Part shown: positions 57,363 through 64,000 of the stretch, piece after piece | Layout of the letters: every line of letters begins with the position of its first letter | How positions within the stretch are numbered: the stretch's first letter is position 1 | Source of the DNA: Tetradesmus obliquus | Lineage: Eukaryota; Chlorophyta; Chlorophyceae; Sphaeropleales; Scenedesmaceae | DNA length: 64,000 bases | Direction of reading: 5' to 3' | Assembly (NCBI GenBank): GCA_030272155.1 | Contig: CP126205.1 | Coordinates: 4,266,501 to 4,330,500, forward strand | Notes under the pieces: model-generated | The model's input: only the letters and a program-made list of their open reading frames with translations | Database searches by the model: none | Told to the model about the DNA's origin: nothing | Program-made: the position numbers and the translations under genes

Positions 57363-58609
57363 CCAGCTGTGGCAGTGCTACATACTCTACAGTAAGAATG
57401 CGGCGGTAACATGCAATGTACATGATTGTGTAGCAACCAGCTATAGCGCTACACTAGTGCAGATTAGATGCAGTACTGCAGCAGACTCAACTTGTAGCGT
57501 GCTGTGCAACCACGCTTGCAGGCGCGCAGACATCAGGATCAGCATGTACATTGCAATCAGTGGCTTCTGCCACGTTGCCACATGGACTGGCCAGTGCCAT
57601 GCACGGCATGGCACTGTGTGGAGCTGCCTAGCCTAGTACTACTGCCTGAGGCCTGGCTGGGTGACCATCATACAAATGCACTAGTGGACACTGACAGAAT
57701 TGACTGCAGCTCATATCTGAATAAAAGATGACAAGCCCTTCACCCGTAATCTATGCTAAGCAGACACGGCACAGAGGCTTATGCCATTGGGTGTAAGCTG
57801 GCAGGACCATGCCTAGCCTGCTAGCGGCTAGCATTGTACAGTCCAGAGCCATGTGTGCTGTCGTCAGCAGGCTATGCTCACCTACAAAACAAGACCACGG
57901 CCCAGGTCTGCCGCATAAGGCCTGTAGTGTCCATATGTTGGGGAACAAACGGTGGCAGCACCTGGGCGCTTCTGCTGTACTTTGGCACCCACTGTGGAGG
58001 TCGAGTAGTATTCTCCGGTCGGTTACATCTTCGCAAACATCAAAAAATGGGTTTCGATCATGTATGCGATGCAGGTCATGGGGCGTTGTCTTAAGGGGAA
58101 CGGACACAACACCGTGCAGATCCAAACATGTTACGTCCCTGTCGCTTGAGGGGTGACAGCTGCACATATGGGAGGACTGCCGCCTTTAAACTCCCAAAAC
58201 AAGCATCAACACTAGCTCGGCTGCATATGTGCGTTCAGTCGTTGCGGTGCTGTTCTACGCTCTCGACACGTGGTGTCACACCACTGGTGTGCCTCAGCTG
58301 GCAGGGCAAACTGCTGCCGAAGGTGCAGATGCGTACGCCAGCAGCAGCAATGCCTGATAGCTGGTGCAGCAAGATCTATGTTGCATCAGTGGCGCGGATA
58401 CAGTCAACGTGGGTGAGCAACCTAGTGCCGTGACACACTTCGGCTAGCAACAGCAGCAGCAGCAGCAGCTGTAGGTGATGCGGCATTGTGCGTGTTTGTG
58501 AGCTTCGCATGTTTTTGAGAGGAAAACACAGCGTTCATCAGCTGCTGCATTCTATGATGCCACTACCCAGCACATCTGGTTTAGAGCCCTACTCAGCAGC
58601 CAGCTGGCC

Positions 58610-59164
58610 AAGGGCCTGTTGACTCCCCTAACTCCCTGTCACACCCCTTGGGGCGGAGGGGTAAATGGTGGATGTTAGTGATTCTGCTTGCACAGCTGTG
58701 TTGTACGTGGTCTGAAAGGGCCAAAGCAACATAGTGAAGTTTTAGCTTTTTTAACTTCTGGTACCTCCCAACTCCCACAAATATAGGCTGTCCCACTGAT
58801 TTTTACCTCCTAACTTCCCTTTGAAAGCCTGTTCTCTGGGATAAAAGGGAAGTTAGGGAATCAGCTGACTCCCCTAAATCCCTGGCTGTCACTCATTTCT
58901 CCCTGCACGTGTGTTGCCACTAAATCCCAAAAGCTCCCAACTTCCCCTGTTCCGGCCTTGCCCACTGATTCGAAATGAAATGAAGCTCCCAACTTCCACT
59001 GACTTCCCACCCCTGATTGAAGATTTAATTCTAGGGGAAGCTAGTATACACACAACCGTGTGACGCTTCTTACAATATTTCTGCCGTTTTGCATATTCAC
59101 TTCCATCATTTACCCCTCTGCCCCAAGGGGCGTGACAGGGTGTTAGGGGAGTCAATGGGCCCTT
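58610..59164. mobile_element. MITE, non-autonomous DNA transposon, 8-bp target duplication
   Basis: The first and last 68 or so bases (58610-58677 and 59097-59164) are inverted repeats of each other with about seven differences. Both begin AAGGGCC, then TTGACTCCCCTAAC. The element is flanked by a perfect direct repeat AGCTGGCC at 58602-58609 and 59165-59172. The inside is non-coding, with several CTCCCAACTTCC-type motifs. An 8-bp duplication fits the hAT or P superfamilies; the long inverted ends are typical of MITEs. It is complete in structure but has no transposase. Confidence 0.93.
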
Positions 59165-59172
59165 AGCTGGCC

Positions 59173-59488
59173 TGCTGCAGCCCGGCTGAAGCTCAGCTCA
59201 GGCAGGCAGTGCCACTGGGCGGACTGCAGCAGTTAAGCGACGGCTGCAACTTTGCTGCATGCCAAAGAATTCTGCTAAAGACAGCCTCTGCATGCCATCA
59301 CACATGCCGTGATGGTGACACAAGTCCACGGCTTCGTGCAGCTGAACGGTACTGCACACCTGTTCTGGACAGCTGACAGAGTACAAAGCAGATGTGCAAT
59401 TCGGCATGCCTGTGCAAGTATATGTTCGCAACCTAATCCCAGCAAAACTTGGATTGGTTTCTGCTTGCTGCAGGTCCAGAAGGTGTGG
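59173..59488. other. short upstream region of the two-span protein
   Basis: A CTGCAG acceptor-like site sits at about 59468-59473, so an extra 5' exon is possible. Otherwise nothing was recognised. Confidence 0.4.
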
Positions 59489-61148
59489 ATGCATCTGAGG
59501 ACATGGTGGAGCAGCGTGCTGCTGAGCAGGTTCCTCAACGACGCAGAACTCATTGACAGACTGCCAGCTTCACCGTCAGCAAGTAGCAGTTGTGTGGGCA
59601 CGGTGAAGTTCGCACGCCACGTCCTGGTTGCTGTTGTGCTGCTGATCGTCTTGCCAGCCTGGCTTGTATCTGACATAATGCGCTTCGATGGGCTGGTGCC
59701 TGGTGCAAAAGACTCCTTTGACACCCAGGCACAGCAATTTAATGAGAGCCGTGCTGACATCATCAAGTGGTTTACAAACCCAACAGATGATCCAAGCTAC
59801 AGCTGCATCTGTTCTTTTAGGTCCAGTGGGTCTGGAGCCATGCTTTGGGGGGCCCCAGACGCGTTGTTGCGGCAGGCCAACAAGCAGCAAGCTATCGACA
59901 TTGGCACCATCTGGAGTTACTGTACAAACAACGAAACGAATGTGCCTGTAATGAATGGAACCACCAAGGAAGACAACATCACTCTAGAACTTGCAGCGCG
60001 CTTCCTGATGCAGGTCGGCCACACAGTTGTCAGCCCGCCTGTCACATCTGCGCTGCTCACCAAGCCGGCATGGCGGATGGCGCGGCTCAGCGAAGCCAAA
60101 AGTGAGTGCTGAGCATGATGAGCATGAAGCTGTGCATTCAATTGATCTCATGATGGATTGCAAGAGTATGTGTGGTTGTCTGTTGTGGCCTGGCCTGCAA
60201 CACTGCCTTTCTGCTATCACCATTGCCAGTTAACAAGCAGCACAGCCTCCAAGGAGCATGCTCCAAGGAGCTGCGCAGCTGCACACATGTCACCCTCTTG
60301 ATTCACATTTGTCGCACGTCAAGGCCCGCAACAGGTCCCCAGTGCAGAATTCAATGTAAGAAGCAGCTTTGAAAGGTCAGCCGCTATAACAACAACCTCC
60401 TGCATGCATCACCTAAGAGCATCTTGCATGAAAGCACGCATCTGCACTGAAGCTGTTGGGGCTGCAACTCATGCCCCTGTCAACCCCGTTGGTTTAACCC
60501 GGTTGGGCTGTGTGTGTGGCAATCCAGTGAGACCCCGTCCCTTGTTTGCCCAGGCCTTAGGCCTGTGTGCTGCATGACTGATCCCTAACTCTGCGGGCCC
60601 TTTGCTCCTTTGCAGGGATGGTCTACCTTGCTGCAGCACACAGCAAGGCTGAGATGCAAGTCAAAATGAACAACCAACCCCCGGACCAAACTGAGATAAG
60701 GGAGGCGCAGCTCTTGGTGCTTCAAAATGCTTACCTGGCCTTCTTTGCCGCCTTGTTGGTCGATAAGATTAGTGATGTGCCTGATGCAGCAAGCAACATT
60801 CCTGTGTTTGACACCGTCATTGGCAGCTTTTCATCAAAAGTGCGCATCAACTGTAATGTCGTGAATGTCCCTCTCCCTTTCATTTTGGAGGAGTTTTGCT
60901 GCACTTCATCAACAACAGGCGCTCACAATCTGTCAGCGTGTGTGCAAACCCAGCCTGGTTGTGCTGACGCCTACGGTGCATACGTGGATTGGTGTGAACC
61001 AGTGTTGTGTCATCAGCTGAGCAAGAAAACACCTTACCTGTACACCATGCAGTTGTTGGCAGCCATTGGCGGGCTGTATGGCACGCTGACTCTTTTTGTG
61101 GTGGTGATCGTCTGGAACTGTTGTGTGCTTGGTTGCTGCCGCCAGTAG
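59489..61148 (+). CDS. unrecognised two-span membrane protein
   Basis: Exons 59489-60101 and 60616-61148 join in phase (381 residues). Residues of about 35-60 form a membrane span (FARHVLVAVVLLIVLPAWLV), and a second lies near the C terminus (LLAAIGGLYGTLTLFVVVIV), followed by a Cys cluster (CCVLGCCRQ). The 280-residue loop between them has about ten Cys and several N-glycosylation sequons (NES, NET, NGT, NIT, NLS), so it is probably outside the cell or in the lumen, with both ends cytosolic. No family is recognised. The start ATG at 59489 follows a possible acceptor, so a 5' exon may exist. Codon use is less CAG-rich than in its neighbours. Confidence 0.68.
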
Positions 61149-61632
61149 CGCAGCCCAGCAGGGACCTGGGGCAGGATCAGCTGGAGCGTTGTTGGTTCAA
61201 GTAGTCGCACCATGTTTGTAGTATTCAGTGCGTAGCACGTAATATGCACTCCGAGTGCACTCTGAGTCAGCAGTACTGCTGCCAGCTGTTGTGTCGAACG
61301 CAACTTGCCAAAGCAGCAGACCTAAGGCGTGCATGTATTTGAAAATACCGTGAGAGAGCATTTGGTGATCTGGCATCAACATGTACTAATAGTAGGTATA
61401 TATAGAACCATCTTTCGAGTGATGTTGAACTCAGCAGCGCTGACGCTAGTCCGTGCGCATTCAGGTGTGCACATGCGAGCAGCAGCACTCGTGGCGGCTG
61501 TTGGGGTAATCATGCTATTGCAGCAGAGACAAGCAGCAGCTTGTCCTGCAGCATGCAGGACGATGATCATGCGCTGTATTTGAGAATTTTCAAACTTAAA
61601 CTAAGGAATATTCCTTTTAGCTCTGATGTTGA

Positions 61633-61893
61633 ATGACAGTAGTACGAAACGGTAAAGCAGGCATACACATTCCCCCATTACATGCAATTTACACTACTGC
61701 CACTCCTGCTTCTTGCGAGGTAAACTTCACCTTCAATCTGAGCTACGGTGTCAACCAAGTGGCGTCACTGACAAGGTGTCACTACCCAGGCTACCAAGGA
61801 CTGCAAGAGGATGGAAGACTGTCAGTGCCGTTGCCCCCGAAGGGCATCGTGGCTCTTCGGGACGGCGCTGACCAGGTGTTGTTATGGTTGCAG
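61633..61893 (+). CDS. possible exon, unknown
   Basis: An open frame with protein-like text (VNFTFNLSYGVNQVASLT, then GIVALRDGADQVLLWLQ) reaches a possible donor TTGCAG|GTAATA at 61893. No partner exon or domain was found, so it is weak. Confidence 0.2.
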
Positions 61894-61904
61894 GTAATAC
61901 TAGA

Positions 61905-62075
61905 CGACATAGGAGCAGAAGCAGGAGCTGCACATGCTAATCTGAGGTGCAGCAGCCACGGTGGCCTTTCGGGGGACCACTTCTTGCCATGTGAGTGCGC
62001 ATTATGTTGCATGATGCTGATGCTTGTAATGAATGCAATTCGGCAACTTTCCTTATATGTTGATCAGGGGTTTAT
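61905..62075 (+). repeat. dispersed repeat family A, copy 4
   Basis: This is the longest copy. It begins around GCAGAAGCAGGAGCTG, passes TCTGAGGTGCAGCAGCCACG and TGCCATGTGAGTGCGCATTA, and ends near GGCAACTTTCCTTATAT. It is nearly identical over about 100 bases to the copy at 20740-20890. Confidence 0.8.
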
Positions 62076-62079
62076 AATG

Positions 62080-62102
62080 CCTTACTAAACTATTTAGTAA
62101 GG
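62080..62102. other. perfect 10-bp hairpin next to repeat A copy 4
   Basis: CCTTACTAAA, a three-base loop, then TTTAGTAAGG. It could be an intrinsic structure at the end of the repeat element. It is not present in copy 3. Confidence 0.7.
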
Positions 62103-62432
62103 TTACCTGCTCAACTTGAATGTGTACAGAGGTGCGGGTTGGTTGCTCAATCTGCTGCAGCAGCTGGCTATCTTGTGCACGCCTGAAATGACTGTAATGC
62201 ACCGCAGGCACATTGCATTGTGCACTATAAATGTTGCTCCCTGCTGCTTTTCCTCACATGGGGCGTGGGCCAATGGCGACGTTTGAAACGGGTTACATGG
62301 TAACAAAGTGATGACCGTCACGGACAAGTTGGTGCCGGCCAGACCCAGGATTCCATGTATGCAGATTCATGCACCAGAAGCACGACACAAATCCATGCCG
62401 TCCCTCCCAGCCAGCCGCACGCATGGACTAGG

Positions 62433-62937
62433 TCACGCTTGCTCATTCCTTGTGGCGTCATCATCCCCTGGCCCTGCCTGCAGCTCATCTCTGCTGTCGT
62501 GCTGCTGCCCATTCGCGCCTTGCGCTGGCTCAGCAGCATCAGCAGCAGCTGCTGCTTCAACTGCTGCAGCTGTTACTTCGGCTACTTGCAAGGTAGCAGG
62601 TGATACATCGTCTGCTGCTGCTGCGTCTGCTGCTGCACCGTCTGCTGCATCATCTGCTGCAGCCGTTTCAGGTGCTTCTGTATCTGCTGCAGCAGCTGTG
62701 TCCAGTGCTGCTGCAGCAGCTGTAACAGATGCTGCATTTGCATAAGTTGCTGCAGGTGCGTCAGGTGCTGCATCTGCTGCTGCAGCTGCGTCAGATGCCG
62801 CTTCTACTGCTGCAGCTGCGTCAGAAGCCGCTTCTGCTGCTGCAGCCGCTACGTCTGTCGCTTGGGTGGAAGGCGCCTCTACATCTGCTCCCGCTGCTGC
62901 TGCAGGCACCTGCTGCGCAGCCTCACCTATGCCTTGC

Positions 62938-62969
<32 letters not shown>

Positions 62970-64000
62970 TTCTTGCAAAGGTAGCAGCGCTTCTGGTGCA
63001 GCCTTATCAGGCGCCGGCGACTGCTGCTGCTGCTGTGGTTCATGCTGGTCTGGTTCCTGCTGTTGTGATTCATGCATTTGCGTATCCTGCTGCGCCACCT
63101 CTGGCTGCCGCTGCTCTTGCTGCGGCTGCTCCACTTGCTGCGGCTGCTCCACTTGCTGTGGTGGCTCCTCTTGCTGCTGCTGCTGTTTCACTTGCTGCTG
63201 CTCCTGCTGCAGCTGTGGGATGGCTGCAGCGCCAGCAGCGCCTGCTGCAGCAGCAGCCACTGCTGCGGGTGGCGTCTTGCTGCGGATCTTGATGGTGCGG
63301 CCAGGCGCCCGGCCAGTCCCAGCAGCAGCAGCAGCAGCACCACCACCAGTAGCACCTGCCAGCAGCGCCCTGGCAAGGCTGGTTGCAGCCAGCGGCTTGC
63401 TCACAAACCGTTGGTGCTGCTGCTGCTGCTCTAGGCCAGCGCTGCTGCTGCGGTCTGCGTCCTCTCGCTGCTGCTGCTGCTGCTGCCGCTCTGCTGCTGC
63501 CATGGCCCCAGCCAGACCTGCCTCCACCAGCATCGCCTTCAGCGCCTCCATCCACTGCAGGAGAAAGCAATAGCAGCAGGAGCGGCAGCAGCAGCAGCAG
63601 ATTGACGCCTTTATGAAGGCATAGAGGGCAGCTGCGTTCATGCATCATGATGCCACAGACAGAGCAGCACGGGAGCAGGTTGCAGCGGCACATGCCTGTT
63701 GCCACAGCTCGATAGCTTGAGGGATCTCCAATGCCACAGCTGCAGCACTCACCCGCGTGCAGCTGTCCGCGCCCTAGCTGTGTAGCCACCAAGCGTGCAT
63801 GCTGCCCAGCAGCTTGCCCAGCCAGCTGCCAAATACACTTGCCCATCCTCCAGACCATACCACAGCTATGCTGCTTATGCAACCGCCTGCACCCCATCAC
63901 CGGCTGCACCCCTCACCGGGCCCAAGCACCTCGCATGCACCCATTTTTTAACAGGCCTCGGCATGCCGACAGAACAGCCCAGCAGCCACACTCACCCGAC
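62433..64000 (-). CDS. 3' end of a Gln/Ala-rich gene cut by the window edge
   Basis: The last exon runs from 63554 (after a TCCTGCAG acceptor) to the stop at 62433, 374 codons in phase 0. It opens WMEALKAMLVEAGLAGAMAA, then GRTIKIRSKTPPAA, followed by about 200 residues of Gln/Pro/Glu repeats (QPQQVEQPQQ type) and an Ala/Asp repeat region (EAASDAAAAVEAASDAAAA). A donor at 63995-63994 (GTGAG) shows that at least one more exon lies beyond the window; donor-like sites also occur near 63752. The family is not recognised; it may be a nuclear low-complexity protein. Confidence 0.6.

Larger units (their letters stand above)
55084..58609. other. intergenic, no confident gene
   Basis: This 3.5-kb stretch is less GC-rich. 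It includes the promoter side of the bZIP-like gene, a short telomere-like motif, one doubtful open frame (56835-57362) and an AT-rich segment at 55730-55760. No RNA gene was recognised. Confidence 0.45.
61149..62432. other. intergenic with repeat copy and hairpin
   Basis: It holds dispersed repeat A copy 4, a short hairpin and one possible exon (61633-61893). It separates two convergent genes. Confidence 0.45.

Overview
The window looks like nuclear DNA of a chlorophyte green alga. It has a chlorophyll a/b antenna gene of the CP26 type, plant-type RHL1 and S6 kinase genes, a plastid-type PDZ protein, a pair of MYND-finger proteins of the kind expanded in green algae, intron-dense genes (3 to 11 exons each), and very abundant CAG/CTG triplets that give Ala, Gln and Ser runs in proteins and fill intron ends. 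A Sphaeropleales/Chlorophyceae relative is my guess from this texture. The species is not determined.

Layout. 1605-7838 (-): an RHL1-like topoisomerase VI partner, 11 exons, with an intron-containing tRNA-Tyr on the opposite strand inside its last intron. 8821-10146 (+): a small plastid PDZ protein. 11442-13041 (+): an unrecognised membrane protein with a His/Gln-rich tail. 15.3-17.3 kb: a diverged tandem repeat. 17828-19187 (-): a secreted Cys-containing protein. 21299-24672 (-): CP26/Lhcb5, 8 exons. 27309-31619 (+): a plant-type S6 kinase with an N-terminal PAM2-like peptide. 32.4-32.7 kb: a 36-bp minisatellite. 34848-39511 and 40382-45006 (+): tandem MYND paralogues, the second with an in-frame stop. 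45649-49200 (+): EMC2. 50888-55083 (-): a bZIP-like factor with an AT-hook. 58610-59164: a MITE with about 68-bp inverted ends and a perfect 8-bp target duplication. 59489-61148 (+): a two-span membrane protein. 62433-edge (-): the last exon of a low-complexity gene.

Exon models were built by hand. For RHL1, PDZ, CP26, S6K, EMC2, the bZIP-like gene and the two-span protein, the GT-AG junctions keep frame to the stop. Both MYND genes and the secreted gene each need a one-base frame change, which may be assembly error.

The most unusual signal is a repeated pattern I call splice-junction echoes. In RHL1, S6K, EMC2, the bZIP-like gene and MYND1, short pieces spanning an exon-intron border have been duplicated in tandem. 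Copies of exon starts with their acceptor lie upstream of the true exon, and copies of exon ends with their donor lie downstream. In S6K, two echoes are open 60-nt in-frame copies of the activation loop. In MYND1, the acceptor and the first ten codons are repeated six times. Many acceptors also use a (CTG)n run as the pyrimidine tract. The genes otherwise look unrelated housekeeping functions (chromatin, light harvesting, TOR signalling, ER membrane insertion, transcription), with no operon-like grouping.
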